Counted from the stretch's first letter, positions 1-9,000 are shown. The stretch is DNA of 64,000 nt from an uncultured Candidatus Saccharibacteria bacterium (GCA_948663575.1 CAPNAV010000001.1:5801-69800), one strand, 5' to 3'. Numbers and translations are program-made. Notes: generated from the sequence alone by a model not told the origin.

Positions 1-108
1 CGAAAAATAGACCCAAAAGGCAAGAAAGTAGACTACGAGCAATATGATGGGTTCAAACTCTACCTGTATGGTTTGCGAGGGAACGCGAAACGAAGGAAAG
101 GATGCTAA
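1..108 (+). CDS. 3' end of an unidentified gene of the first integrative element
   Basis: An open frame runs in from the window edge and stops at a TAA (106-108). The visible 35 residues are rich in Lys, Arg and Gly and end in RRKGC. The stop is two bases before the ATG of the serine recombinase, so the two genes are probably co-transcribed and translationally coupled, and the recombinase Shine-Dalgarno lies inside this coding end. Too little is visible to name the product. Confidence 0.5.
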   Translation, partial: RKIDPKGKKVDYEQYDGFKLYLYGLRGNAKRRKGC

Positions 109-110
109 CT

Positions 111-1715
111 ATGACTGACCAAAAAGGTAAAGACTCTGCCAACCTTAAATACGCCCTCTATGCTCGTAAGTCCACTGAGGAAAGTAGCAAGCAGGTCAAC
201 TCTATTGAAGACCAGATTGCGGAATGTATGGCCTACGCTAACGCTGAGGGCCTGAACGTTGCAGCGGTTATTATAGAGCAAAAGTCTGCTAAATACTCGC
301 ACAACCGCCCAAAGTTCGATGAGATGATTAGTAAAATAGAACTTGGTGAATATGACGCCATACTGGCTTGGCATCCTGACCGACTGGCTCGCAATATGCT
401 TGAAGCAGGTCAAATACTAGATATGCTTACGCCACCAAAGGAAAAAACTGAACCTTTGCTAAAAGCCCTTGCGTTCCCAACTATATCATATAGCAACGAC
501 AGTGGTGGACGCTTGACATTGGCTGTGCTGTTCTCGCTCGCAACACAGTATTCTGAACACCTGTCTGAGTCGGTCTCTCGCGGTCATTCTCATAATTTAC
601 AGCGTGGAAAATCAGCAGGTATGACGAAATGGGGCTATAAACGTAGTGAGGCTGGATACTATATTCCTGACGAATGCTATGACGATATTAAGCGTGGCTG
701 GCAAATGATATTGAACGGCGATTCGCAGGCTGAAGTTCTGCGTGACTGGGAAAAACATGATGTCCACTATACGACCAAGCCTAAGAATGGCGGTGAGCCA
801 AAGGATATACGTCCGACCAAGCAAAGTCTTACCCTTATATTCCGTGACACCGTGTATTATGGCGAACTCCAACAGGCAGGCGAGTCCGTTGACCTTACGA
901 CTATACCTGAAGCCGACTTCAAGCCTATGATTACTAAGGAGGAGTATGACAAAGTCCAGCAAATCCTTGACGGACGACACACTACGCATCGTAGACGCTC
1001 CAACGCGACCATTGACTTACCTTTGCGTGGTATGCTCTATTGCGACTGCTGTGGTCATAAAATGTATCCAGGAGCGAGTGGTGGTAATGCTAAAGGCAAA
1101 AAGTTTATTTACTACCACTGTCAAAACAAGGATTGCGAACGCACCAACAAAGTCGTCAGAGCGAAGGTGGTCTTTGGTGAACTCTATGAAACGTTAAACG
1201 CTCTCAAACCAGATAAAAACACTTATGACGAGTATAGCAAGGCAGTAGATGAATATGCCAATGAGACTATCGCCGAGCTTAAAAACGAACGCTCTAGCCT
1301 GAATGGGGCTAAACGGCGTTATACTAACGAATTAAAGACCGCAAACGCAAACTACACTAACCTTGTAAAACCGTCCGCTAAAACACCGAAAGCCACTCTC
1401 AGGGAGGCGAGAAAACGTATAAACGAACTGGACGCTATTATTGGCGAAATCAACGATGACATAAAGGCTGTCAATGAACAAATCAAAGATCCAAACTCCA
1501 CCAAACTCACCAAAAACGAGTTCTTAAACCTTATCTCTACCTCTGGAAAACGTCTCAAAAATGGCACTTTTGCCGAAAAAGATGCTATTGTGCGAAAACT
1601 GTTCTTAAACCTGCGTTTAACCAACGAAAATAGCCTCATCTACCTCTGTAAGCCAGAGTTCGATGGGCTACTTGAAATTGGAAAAGTCAATAATGGTGGT
1701 TCCGGGCGGACTTGA
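111..1715 (+). CDS. Large serine recombinase (integrase) of the element in tRNA-Phe
   Basis: Site-specific DNA recombinase of about 534 aa that would integrate and excise its element. The N-terminal resolvase domain carries the YARKS motif with the nucleophile at Ser21 and a DRLARN segment; a recombinase domain follows, then a Cys4 zinc ribbon (CDCCGHKMYPG and CQNKDC, about residues 305-345) and a charged coiled coil typical of the family. The ATG at 111 is preferred over 102 because AAGGAAAGGA (93-102) sits 8 bases upstream. The last 22 bases overlap the antisense of tRNA-Phe, and the TGA stop lies in the T-loop complement. The rest of the element must lie left of the window. Confidence 0.93.
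   Translation: MTDQKGKDSANLKYALYARKSTEESSKQVNSIEDQIAECMAYANAEGLNVAAVIIEQKSAKYSHNRPKFDEMISKIELGEYDAILAWHPDRLARNMLEAGQILDMLTPPKEKTEPLLKALAFPTISYSNDSGGRLTLAVLFSLATQYSEHLSESVSRGHSHNLQRGKSAGMTKWGYKRSEAGYYIPDECYDDIKRGWQMILNGDSQAEVLRDWEKHDVHYTTKPKNGGEPKDIRPTKQSLTLIFRDTVYYGELQQAGESVDLTTIPEADFKPMITKEEYDKVQQILDGRHTTHRRRSNATIDLPLRGMLYCDCCGHKMYPGASGGNAKGKKFIYYHCQNKDCERTNKVVRAKVVFGELYETLNALKPDKNTYDEYSKAVDEYANETIAELKNERSSLNGAKRRYTNELKTANANYTNLVKPSAKTPKATLREARKRINELDAIIGEINDDIKAVNEQIKDPNSTKLTKNEFLNLISTSGKRLKNGTFAEKDAIVRKLFLNLRLTNENSLIYLCKPEFDGLLEIGKVNNGGSGRT
1694..1715. other. Inferred attachment site in the tRNA-Phe 3' end
   Basis: The integrase coding end and the tRNA 3' end share these 22 bases, the usual layout when an element inserts into a tRNA 3' end with its integrase next to the junction. 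The exact crossover dinucleotide and the partner att site cannot be seen. Confidence 0.55.
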
Positions 1716-1769
1716 ACCGTCGACACAAGGCTCTTCAGGCCTCTGCTCTACCAACTGAGCTACAGAACC
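1694..1769 (-). tRNA. tRNA-Phe (anticodon GAA)
   Basis: Full cloverleaf on the minus strand: acceptor GGTTCTG/CGGAACC, D-stem GCTC/GAGC with GG in the D-loop, anticodon stem GAGGC/GCCTT around loop CTGAAGA, T-loop TTCAAGT and encoded CCA. A TATAAT lies just upstream on the minus strand (about 1775-1780). The 3' end overlaps the serine recombinase, marking this tRNA as the integration site. Confidence 0.95.
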
Positions 1770-2029
1770 ATATCTGTATTATAACACACTTTGTCAAAGT
1801 GTGGAGTATTTCATCGAGTTTTAAGCTATTTTTCTCAGTCGACCATGCTCGAGACCTAAATATATCCACTGCAAAAAACTGATCAAGTCCCTAAGCAGCA
1901 CTGCAACGCTTATCCTAAAGATTTTTTCGCCCCTATCTATTATACAAAATGTTCGACAACTACAATAATCGACGCCAATAATCGTCAAAATCAGTTATAT
2001 TGGAGCTAGGCGATGAGTAAAGGAAATAA

Positions 2030-2944
2030 ATGTTAAAAATAGTCGTATTTGATATTGGATGGGGCGGGGAATTTGTTGCTGATTATCTTGCAGCCGAGCT
2101 TGGCACGGTCGAGATAATCCGCGCTACAAGCTGGCAAAGTCAGCTCTATGACATTCAAGACGAGACTTTGCTATATAACGAAGTACGAGCATCTTTGCAC
2201 GAGTATATTGGTAAAGTCGATCTGATTGTTCTTGGCGGATACGTTGTGTCACTCGCACTGGACTTCCTTCAAAAAACTTATCCGCAGCAGAAGTTTATTG
2301 GTATGTCAATCAACTATTATCGAGTTCTACAGTCACGTTATAATATTAATCGCGTCGTTTTACTCATGAATGATCTACTAGTTCGTAGGCCGATTTTTGA
2401 AGAGATTCGACAGGGATTGCCCGAATCAACGGTTATCGTACCGGATTGTTCGGGATGGGAAGAACTTGTTGATGTTGATGAAATGTCTGTAGATGTCTTG
2501 CGTTTTGAGCTTAAAAACTATTTTGCGCTTACTTCTCCAAATATTCCGAAAACTGACCACTGTTTATCAAAAGCGAAGCCTATTCCAATCTCATCGCCTC
2601 TTCGTGAACAGGTTATTAATTTTCTTGCAAATAGCTGTCGTACTGACGTGCGACGATCGTACGCGCTAACCGGAGGATTTTCTAATATGGACAATACAAC
2701 TTTGCCAGGCCAATCTATATGTCGCCAACCCACTGCAAGAATCGCTCAATCTAGCGACGATGATACCCTTATTCGTCCGGATGTGGTTTTATTGCTAAAT
2801 ACTCATTTTTGGGGCATCAAGGAGGAGCTTTCTGAAGTTTTTGGTATTAGTGTGAATGTTATGGATTTTCGCAATCTGCTATTACACGACGTGTGTCGTG
2901 CCCTCGAACTGCGCGGCGTACACGGCGAGCGCAGTAAGTGGTAG
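2030..2944 (+). CDS. MurI-like (Asp/Glu racemase fold) protein lacking both catalytic cysteines
   Basis: The 304-aa protein has the outline of glutamate racemase: N-terminal VVFDIGWGGEF matches the family's VFDSGVGG loop, and the C-terminal LLLNTHFWGIKEEL matches the GCTHFPLL region. The two active-site cysteines of the family (ACNT and GCTH) are absent: the first region reads VLGGYVVS and the second reads LNTH. About 60 residues between the halves (180-240) have no clear match. Racemase activity is therefore unlikely; a binding or regulatory role, or decay in progress, is inference. The gene stands alone between the tRNA-Phe and tRNA-Leu integration sites. Confidence 0.6.
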   Translation: MLKIVVFDIGWGGEFVADYLAAELGTVEIIRATSWQSQLYDIQDETLLYNEVRASLHEYIGKVDLIVLGGYVVSLALDFLQKTYPQQKFIGMSINYYRVLQSRYNINRVVLLMNDLLVRRPIFEEIRQGLPESTVIVPDCSGWEELVDVDEMSVDVLRFELKNYFALTSPNIPKTDHCLSKAKPIPISSPLREQVINFLANSCRTDVRRSYALTGGFSNMDNTTLPGQSICRQPTARIAQSSDDDTLIRPDVVLLLNTHFWGIKEELSEVFGISVNVMDFRNLLLHDVCRALELRGVHGERSKW

Positions 2945-2995
2945 TACTACAAAATTCCTTATCTATTATGTAGAAATGTGCTATAATTCAACTAA

Positions 2996-3080
2996 GCCCG
3001 GTTGGCGGAATTGGTATACGCGTTCGACTTAAAATCGAATGGAGAAATCCATATGAGTTCAAGTCTCATACCGGGCACCA
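2996..3080 (+). tRNA. tRNA-Leu (anticodon TAA)
   Basis: 85-nt class II tRNA: acceptor GCCCGGT/ACCGGGC, anticodon stem TTCGA/TCGAA around loop CTTAAAA, long variable arm, T-loop TTCAAGT and encoded CCA. An extended -10 (TGTGCTATAAT, about 2976-2986) lies just upstream. The last 22 bases double as the 3' end of the opposing serine recombinase gene. Confidence 0.95.
3059..3080. other. Inferred attachment site (left end of second element)
   Basis: The tRNA-Leu 3' end and the last codons of the minus-strand integrase share these 22 bases, exactly the overlap length seen at tRNA-Phe. The element therefore extends to the right of this point. Confidence 0.6.
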
Positions 3081-4642
3081 ACCGTGAATTCCTTGCCTTC
3101 AAGCAAGGTCGCAAAAGGCTCTTTCCAGAGGAAATGAGGCCTTTTTTCATTGTCAATTTTGAGGTTCAAGATACATATTCGGGCTATCGCATCTTTTTCG
3201 GCAACGGAACTATTTCTCATCTGTTGTGGGAGACTTTTTAGTAGGTTCAAGAACTCATCCTTGGACACGATAACTTCCTTAGCTCGGTCAATTTTATCAT
3301 CTAGTACTTTTAGACGTTCTTCAATCTCTACCAAGTCAGTCTCTAGGCCAGCGAGTTTATTTTGCTCTATCTCGCGTGCTTTCTTATTGCTTTCTTGTAG
3401 ATTAGGTAAGACTTCATTCGTAATGCGGCTAATATTCGCACTGATATTGGAATGCCTACCCTGCAGGCTGCGACGTTCGGTTCTTAGTCTAATTAGCTCC
3501 TCATCAGATAGTTTTTCAATACGCTTGCTATATATTTTGTATTCTCTTTCACTGAAGCTAAGGCTATCTAAGGCTCTGTATATTTCATCAAATATTACTT
3601 TAGCACGCACGCTCCTAGCTTCCCTAGCGCAGTGTTTATTATCACACCTATAATACAGGTATCGCTCGCCATTACGTGATTTACTAGCACCAGGATACAT
3701 CACGCTACCACATACACCACAACGCACCATACTACGCAATGGGTAGAAGGTGGCGCGATTTTTCTTGCTAGTTTTACCCGTCTTACCGTGTGGATTGGCG
3801 GCAATTATGGCTTGGACCTGATTATACTCTTCTTCGGTCACCATAGGCTTAAAGTCATTTACGACAAGCCTCAAATCCACCTCCTGCTCTGCCTGGACTA
3901 GAACACCATAATAAAACGAATCCTCAAAAACCTTCGTTGGAGTGTTTATATTGGGCTTGATGATGCGTTGCTTCTTATTCTTTCTAGTTATTTTGGTCTT
4001 CTTCTCCATACCACTTTGTAGCCAGAACTTCAGTATTTCTTTATTGCCTTTACCGTCAAGCTTCATCTCCCAGCCCTTACGCACTAAATCGAAGTTGTCA
4101 TCTGGCTCATAAAAGCCATTGAGATTACGATTATAACCCCACTTGGGTGCGCCAGAGGACTTACCTTCTGGCAGCCTATTGTCATTAGCACGAAGAACAC
4201 CCTCGGCAATATGTTCGGAATACTGTTTGGCAAGGGCAAACAAAATGTTCAGCATCAGCTTCCCACTACTATCATTCTCAAAACGACAAAAAGGAAACTT
4301 CATATCTTTGATAATTTCCTTGTCAAATAAGTCCATAATGATACCAGCCTCTAAAGAGTTTCTAGACAATCGGTCTGGGTGCCACGCGATAATTCCGTCA
4401 TATCTGCCAGCTTTAATTTCCTCTAGCATTTCATTGAAGGCTGGTCGATTGTTGGGAGCCTTGGCAGATTTCTCTTCACGAACAATCTTCCTAATATGCA
4501 GCCCCTCACGCTTCGCTAAGGCTTTACAGTCCTTAATCTGGTCATCAATCGAATGCTCCTGACTGCCCTTGTCCTCGGTAGATTTGCGCGCGTATAAGAT
4601 GTAATTTAGTTTCGTTACGTCTATTTCTTTCTTGCGTGCCAT
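3059..4642 (-). CDS. Large serine recombinase (integrase) of the element in tRNA-Leu
   Basis: 527-aa site-specific recombinase. Resolvase domain with YARKS (Ser21), DRLSRN, a recombinase domain, the zinc ribbon CGVCGSVMYPG plus CDNKHC (about residues 308-345), then a long coiled coil. It is clearly related to the recombinase at 111-1715 but diverged along its length. The ATG is 8 bases downstream of a TATAAT (minus 4651-4656), so the mRNA is probably leaderless. The final codons and the TGA are supplied by the antisense strand of tRNA-Leu. Confidence 0.94.
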   Translation of the reverse strand: MARKKEIDVTKLNYILYARKSTEDKGSQEHSIDDQIKDCKALAKREGLHIRKIVREEKSAKAPNNRPAFNEMLEEIKAGRYDGIIAWHPDRLSRNSLEAGIIMDLFDKEIIKDMKFPFCRFENDSSGKLMLNILFALAKQYSEHIAEGVLRANDNRLPEGKSSGAPKWGYNRNLNGFYEPDDNFDLVRKGWEMKLDGKGNKEILKFWLQSGMEKKTKITRKNKKQRIIKPNINTPTKVFEDSFYYGVLVQAEQEVDLRLVVNDFKPMVTEEEYNQVQAIIAANPHGKTGKTSKKNRATFYPLRSMVRCGVCGSVMYPGASKSRNGERYLYYRCDNKHCAREARSVRAKVIFDEIYRALDSLSFSEREYKIYSKRIEKLSDEELIRLRTERRSLQGRHSNISANISRITNEVLPNLQESNKKAREIEQNKLAGLETDLVEIEERLKVLDDKIDRAKEVIVSKDEFLNLLKSLPQQMRNSSVAEKDAIARICILNLKIDNEKRPHFLWKEPFATLLEGKEFTVGARYET

Positions 4643-4923
4643 ATAAGTATATTATACCACGGTACACTCACCACCTAGAACTTAATGACACCGCCTCTAT
4701 TATCACTCATTGTGGTTGCCGTATCAAACTTTGTCCACTCCGGATTGGGGTTAGGTGTCTTTTGCGACCATTTAAGGTAGTTTGTTAATTTGATTAGATT
4801 GTTGCCTGCTTCGGCTTCGTCCATTCATTTTGGTTTTTGTCGGACATTTAAGAACCAAAAATGCCACAAACAAACGGCTTCCTTCCAAAGCCAATTTGTT
4901 CGTAGCTTTCTAATTCAAAGGAT

Positions 4924-5081
4924 GGGGCTAAGGCTCACGCCTTGTCTACACTGCCATCACCAGTTGGAACTTAAGTTAGAGATTTTAGATAGCGTTGCCG
5001 CTATCAGTGCGCAGGGCGTTCCTCTAAGGCATTCTCTCTAACCCGTTCTACGACGCTTTTTATATTAAAAGTTCTTGCCCC
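4924..5081 (-). ncRNA. Candidate structured RNA of the second element
   Basis: A minus-strand extended -10 (TGTGC then TAAAAT, 5083-5088) precedes a compact foldable segment. Seen pairings: GGGGC/GCCCC closing stem (5077-5081 with 4924-4928); hairpin AAGGC/GCCTT (4930-4943); 8-bp GTTAGAGA/TCTCTAAC (4975-4982 with 5035-5042); 7-bp hairpin GATAGCG/CGCTATC (4988-5005); and GGAAC/GTTCC (4966-4970 with 5018-5022), which crosses the 8-bp stem and so forms a possible pseudoknot. No family is recognised. The rest of the gap to the recombinase (4643-4923) shows only one hairpin (GGCTT/AAGCC, about 4878-4894) and no gene. Confidence 0.4.
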
Positions 5082-5146
5082 TATTTTAGCACAAAAGGTT
5101 TATTACAACAAGCGTCTGCGACGCCACCGACCTAGCGTCGGTGAAC

Positions 5147-5986
5147 CTATCTGTCATTTAACCTAGCCAGTTCACGCTCTAACTCTGCTTTGAGACGTTG
5201 CTTTGGTGTCACTGGCTGGCTTAGCGTGTCGCAGTTGTTCTGACTGCCGTAGCTAGGCGAAATCGGTTCTCTAATGACTTGTCGTGGCTGGCGATTATCT
5301 TTAATATTAAGAGCCTTAAGTTGACGTATAACTTCACCCCTAAGTAGCTTCTTAGCGTCCGACGATAGATTTTTCACCACTGTGACGTCTCGCGCTGGAG
5401 CGTTTGAACTCTTTTGAAGTGGCTCTGGAATAGAAGTTGGTTTTAGGCTTACTTTGGGTAATTCTATTGGTGACTTAGATATGATTCTGCGCTCTCTAGC
5501 AAGTTTAGCCCATTTCTCTACATTATCACTATTGTTAAGCGCTGGGTCATTCATTAAGTCAAAGAGGGCGTTAAACTTTGGGGAGTTCGGCATATAGCGT
5601 GGTTTTCCGGAACGTTGAGAAGCATCACTCTTTCTAGAGGGCTGAAGCTTACACAGTAGATACGTTCTAAGGCAAGTTATGACTTTAATGAGTTTCATGA
5701 GCAATAAACAACAAATTGGCGCACAGATTAGCACGCACAAGGTAAGTTTAGTATTGGCGTCTAAGGCTTGCCAGTTAGAAATAGATTCGTCGTGAGTGTT
5801 ATTCTGAATCGACCACATAAAGAACCCGAGGACGACGCCAATACAGATAGCGAGAGGTAATTGCCCAATAACCCTCAGTCCGAGCTTCTTGTCCTCTGCG
5901 GACCTAAAGACTACTAGAGCCCATAGGCAGATAACAATTTCACCCAGTATCCAACCCAATAATGAAAGCCAACCTACAAGTTCCAC
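5147..5986 (-). CDS. Membrane protein with a long cytoplasmic tail (unknown)
   Basis: 279 aa. Three hydrophobic segments are visible (about residues 4-27, 40-60 and 80-102), followed by a basic, Ser/Pro-rich tail with a charged helical end (KAELERELARLNDR). No family is recognised. It is the last gene of the element's three-gene operon and starts directly after the helicase stop. A mating-pore or membrane-anchor role for element transfer is possible but not shown. A hairpin just beyond its stop (CACCGAC/GTCGGTG, about 5125-5142) may end the transcript. Confidence 0.6.
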   Translation of the reverse strand: MELVGWLSLLGWILGEIVICLWALVVFRSAEDKKLGLRVIGQLPLAICIGVVLGFFMWSIQNNTHDESISNWQALDANTKLTLCVLICAPICCLLLMKLIKVITCLRTYLLCKLQPSRKSDASQRSGKPRYMPNSPKFNALFDLMNDPALNNSDNVEKWAKLARERRIISKSPIELPKVSLKPTSIPEPLQKSSNAPARDVTVVKNLSSDAKKLLRGEVIRQLKALNIKDNRQPRQVIREPISPSYGSQNNCDTLSQPVTPKQRLKAELERELARLNDR

Positions 5987-7399
5987 CTAGTCCTCTTCAT
6001 CTAACGCTTTAAGCATTGCCAATAGTTCTTCTCGACGCCTAGCTTTATCACTTACTTCAATCCCATCACGGAAGCCATCGTCTCTATGTCTATCCATAAA
6101 GTTAGCAACCTCTTGCTTAACTATGATGTCATCACGACTAATCGGATGTGTCAAGTAGAGTTCGTCCATTGAAACACATCGAGACAGAGCCACGTAGGCT
6201 TGACCGGCGTCAAAAGCTCCACCCTCAAGGTTAACTTCTACTGCCTGATAGGTTTGCCCTTGTGCTTTATGGATAGTTAAAGCCCACGCAAGTCGCACTG
6301 GGAACTGCGTAAAAGTAGCTACAGGATGCGAGGCTAGTTTCTTCTTATCTGCGTCATATTCGTAAACATTCTTCTCCCAGGTAGCGCGGTCAATGCTATG
6401 TTCTACCTTGTTAATCATCACTTTGATAAAGTCCTCTCCTAAATCAGAGATGACACCAAGAGTGCCATTAACCCAACGCCTCCCTTGATTCTCGCCGTGT
6501 TGAGTATCGCCACTATCATTCTTAAGCATCATTACTTGAGCACCAACCTTAAGTCTTAGTTCTGGCTCGGTGGGATAGGAACTGTGTTTGAAATCTCCAG
6601 TAATTTCTGCCTTATAAATGTATTCTGGTCCTCGTAATTGAGCAAGCTTCTCTTGGTTAATACGGGCAACAACTTCATTGCGTGGGGTTAGCACTACTGC
6701 GTGGTTTCGCTGGTTCTTAGGTCTACTTCCAGAGCAACAATTGAGAACTTCTAATTCATTGTCGGTCACCTTGCCAATCCTTATATCGTTTAAGATACCT
6801 ACGAAAGCAGCATCTTTCTGACGAAAGACAGTTTTAAGTTCGTAAACCGTTAGAGCTAAGCGCTCAAATACTGGAGCATTAAAGAAGAATACATTGCCAT
6901 ATTCAGCAGTGAGATATCTATTAACTTGAGGTTCTACCACTGGCGGCAACTGATATAAGTCACCAAATAATATCACTTGTTTACCACCAAAAGGCTCCTT
7001 ACTCTCATTGGCGCACTGGAGCTTAACATTGATAGCTTCTACAATATCTACTCGCACCATAGAGGCTTCATCTATAATTAGGGTGTCTATTCTACTCAAG
7101 ATTTCCTTAAGTTTACCCCAAACGCCTTTCTTGCGAATCTCTGCGATATTTTGGACGCCTATATCTAGAGCGAAGAACGAATGAATCGTTTGCCCTCTAA
7201 TATTAAGCGCAGCAACTCCAGTAGGGGCTACAACAGCTACGCTTTTATGAGTATTTTTAACAAAGAAGTCTAGCAGATATGACTTGCCGGAGCCAGCTCG
7301 ACCCGTAATATACATACAGTCGTTAGTTCGCTCCATTTTATTGTAGAGACGAACTTTTTCTTCATTAAGCGAGGAAGTATCTATGAGGCTATCGGACAT
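5987..7399 (-). CDS. Pif1/RecD-type superfamily 1 DNA helicase
   Basis: 470-aa ATP-dependent helicase. Walker A GRAGSGKS near residue 40, APTGVAAL, Walker B LIIDEASM near residue 110, a GDLYQLPPV motif, and the C-terminal HKAQGQTY and YVALSRC motifs are all intact. It would unwind DNA during replication or transfer of the element. The ATG at 7399 is preferred over 7417: GAGGA sits 8 bases upstream and the start lies one base beyond the previous gene's TAG. It is the middle gene of a tight operon (7793 to 5147). Confidence 0.88.
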   Translation of the reverse strand: MSDSLIDTSSLNEEKVRLYNKMERTNDCMYITGRAGSGKSYLLDFFVKNTHKSVAVVAPTGVAALNIRGQTIHSFFALDIGVQNIAEIRKKGVWGKLKEILSRIDTLIIDEASMVRVDIVEAINVKLQCANESKEPFGGKQVILFGDLYQLPPVVEPQVNRYLTAEYGNVFFFNAPVFERLALTVYELKTVFRQKDAAFVGILNDIRIGKVTDNELEVLNCCSGSRPKNQRNHAVVLTPRNEVVARINQEKLAQLRGPEYIYKAEITGDFKHSSYPTEPELRLKVGAQVMMLKNDSGDTQHGENQGRRWVNGTLGVISDLGEDFIKVMINKVEHSIDRATWEKNVYEYDADKKKLASHPVATFTQFPVRLAWALTIHKAQGQTYQAVEVNLEGGAFDAGQAYVALSRCVSMDELYLTHPISRDDIIVKQEVANFMDRHRDDGFRDGIEVSDKARRREELLAMLKALDEED

Positions 7400-7400
7400 A

Positions 7401-7793
7401 CTACTTATCCTCAGCATCTAAAAGATTTGTTTGTCTCGGAACTATAGGTTGTGTCTTGTCGTCAACATGAGTAGGCTTCTTGCCTTTAGCTTTGGGCTTT
7501 TTCGCAGGTTTCTTTTGAATCTCATATTGAGACTGTGGCTCTATTGAAACTGTTGGTGTGTAATTTTCATCAGCGTTCAACATTCCCGATACTTGACGCA
7601 GCGATTCTTTGTAGGTTAATTTGCTAAGCTCCGAGATGCTTTCTTGCGTCTTTTCCAGGCTCACCAATAATTCCGATAAGGTATTATTTATGACCTTCGC
7701 CTTTTCTCTATAGGAAGCGACCCGTTCTTCAAACTCCCGGAGTTTATTGCTTGTCTGTTCCCAGCGATTAGCATCATCACCACTCAATTTCAT
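7401..7793 (-). CDS. Small coiled-coil protein, first gene of the helicase operon (unknown)
   Basis: 130 aa. Residues 10-70 are a heptad-rich coiled coil (SNKLREFEERVASYREKAK and onward), followed by a Lys/Pro-rich linker (KKPAKKPKAKGKK). No family is recognised. AAAGGAA lies a few bases before the ATG. It precedes the helicase with a one-base gap, suggesting a helicase partner; this is inference from position. Transcription should start about 180 bases upstream, through the structured leader at 7841-7974. Confidence 0.65.
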   Translation of the reverse strand: MKLSGDDANRWEQTSNKLREFEERVASYREKAKVINNTLSELLVSLEKTQESISELSKLTYKESLRQVSGMLNADENYTPTVSIEPQSQYEIQKKPAKKPKAKGKKPTHVDDKTQPIVPRQTNLLDAEDK

Positions 7794-7840
7794 ATATCGT
7801 TCCTTTCATTATTAAAAGAGTAGAGCAATGCATTAAAAAG

Positions 7841-7974
7841 GACACTGCTACGAGTGTCTTAAAATCGTTTGCCTACAACAGGATTATGCCTATTGCTTCG
7901 AGCAGTGCCCTAGTTAAGACATAATCATGCAGGGCAAAGCCTACACCTGTTGTTGGCTAAATTGATTTTAAGAC
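7841..7974 (-). promoter_or_regulatory. Structured leader RNA with pseudoknot and terminator hairpin (candidate riboregulator)
   Basis: Minus strand, starting next to a TATAAT (7981-7986). Seen pairings: P1 11 bp GTCTTAAAATC/GATTTTAAGAC (7964-7974 with 7856-7866); P2 8 bp ACAACAGG/CCTGTTGT (7875-7882 with 7946-7953); P3 7 bp GATTATG/CATAATC (7882-7888 with 7920-7926); P4 6 bp TGCCCT/AGGGCA (7906-7911 with 7931-7936), which crosses P3 and so forms a pseudoknot. A hairpin GACACT/AGTGTC (7841-7858) followed by CTTTTT looks like an intrinsic terminator; it overlaps P1, and CACTGCT (7843-7849) can instead pair with AGCAGTG (7901-7907). This suggests alternative folds controlling read-through into the helicase operon. 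No known class is recognised. Confidence 0.6.
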
Positions 7975-7989
7975 ATCTATATTATACCA

Positions 7990-9000
7990 TACCTAGCCCA
8001 CAATACAAAGAGACCCACCACTACCACCAAAGAAGGTCGTCAAAGGAGATTCATTAAGGAGAAAGATACTCGTACATAGCGAGACCAATACTTCAACCCA
8101 CTATCATCAAAGAAAAAACAAAAACTCATACGGGAGATACTAAGATTTAATATAAAACGCCGATACCCATACAGACGCACCTATATAGCATTTACAGAGG
8201 TCTATATCTTCCTAATGTCTTTATTCCATATAAGAGGACTAAGTAGAAAACCAATCACTCTCCTATTTTTCCACCCCAAAATACCCTATCTGAAGCCACA
8301 GAATATGGCTTTATGATGTTCATCTATACTATTAAATAGTGCGATTTTGAGTCTCTCACATCAAAGACGGTACTTATATCATCTTGCGTATTCCACTTGC
8401 TTACTTATAGGAGAGACACTAGAGCACTAGACCTTAAAACGCATATTCTCAAGCCGTGTCTATCCACTATAAGACAACAACCCAATTACTTTTTAATGAT
8501 TCGCCCGCCTTCGCTTGGTGGGGCTACGGCGGGGTGGTATAAAGCCGGGTGGAAGAGGGGTAGCAAAATCAATAGACACCAAAGAAATAACTAGTGAACA
8601 GCTAATCATGCGACAGATACTACTCAAGCGCACTCTATTCCGTGGACTGTAAGCCACTCCATATACATCAAGCTAGACGGACAAGGGGGCTCTACGGGTG
8701 TATCTGAACACTTTAGCAACCCACTTTCCTATTTTTCGCCCCCAATTAACCACGCGCCCTTCGGGCGTTGCGTAGCACCTCCGTGGGGGATATGAGATAA
8801 TAAACAGCCTACGGCTGTTGTAAAACAACAAGGGCGAGGGTTCTCATACCTCGTCCTTTCTCTTTTGATGATAATAGTTCAAAAGTTTTCTGGTAGTGCT
8901 TCTACAATAGATATTTCTTCTGTTGTTTGATTATATCTAGCGTTCTCTGGGAGACCGGCTCTATTTCTATCGGGGTATCATAGGTATCGTCACAGAGGTA
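7990..9000. other. About 1 kb without a convincing gene
   Basis: Right part of the second element. The only long reading frame (about 8397-8594) has no start signal and no family features. The one notable feature is the hairpin cluster at 8755-8866, listed separately. A replication or transfer origin could sit here but no specific signal was recognised. Confidence 0.5.
8755..8866 (+). terminator. Hairpin cluster ending in a terminator-like stem
   Basis: Hairpins CGCCC/GGGCG (8755-8767) and ACAGCC/GGCTGT (8804-8818), then a 10-bp stem AAGGGCGAGG/CCTCGTCCTT (8830-8858) followed by TCTCTTTT. The last could terminate a plus-strand transcript or insulate the element end. No gene reads into it. 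Confidence 0.4.

Noticed and set aside
8397..8594. 65-codon frame in the element's right part
   Set aside because: No Shine-Dalgarno or promoter, irregular composition, no family features.
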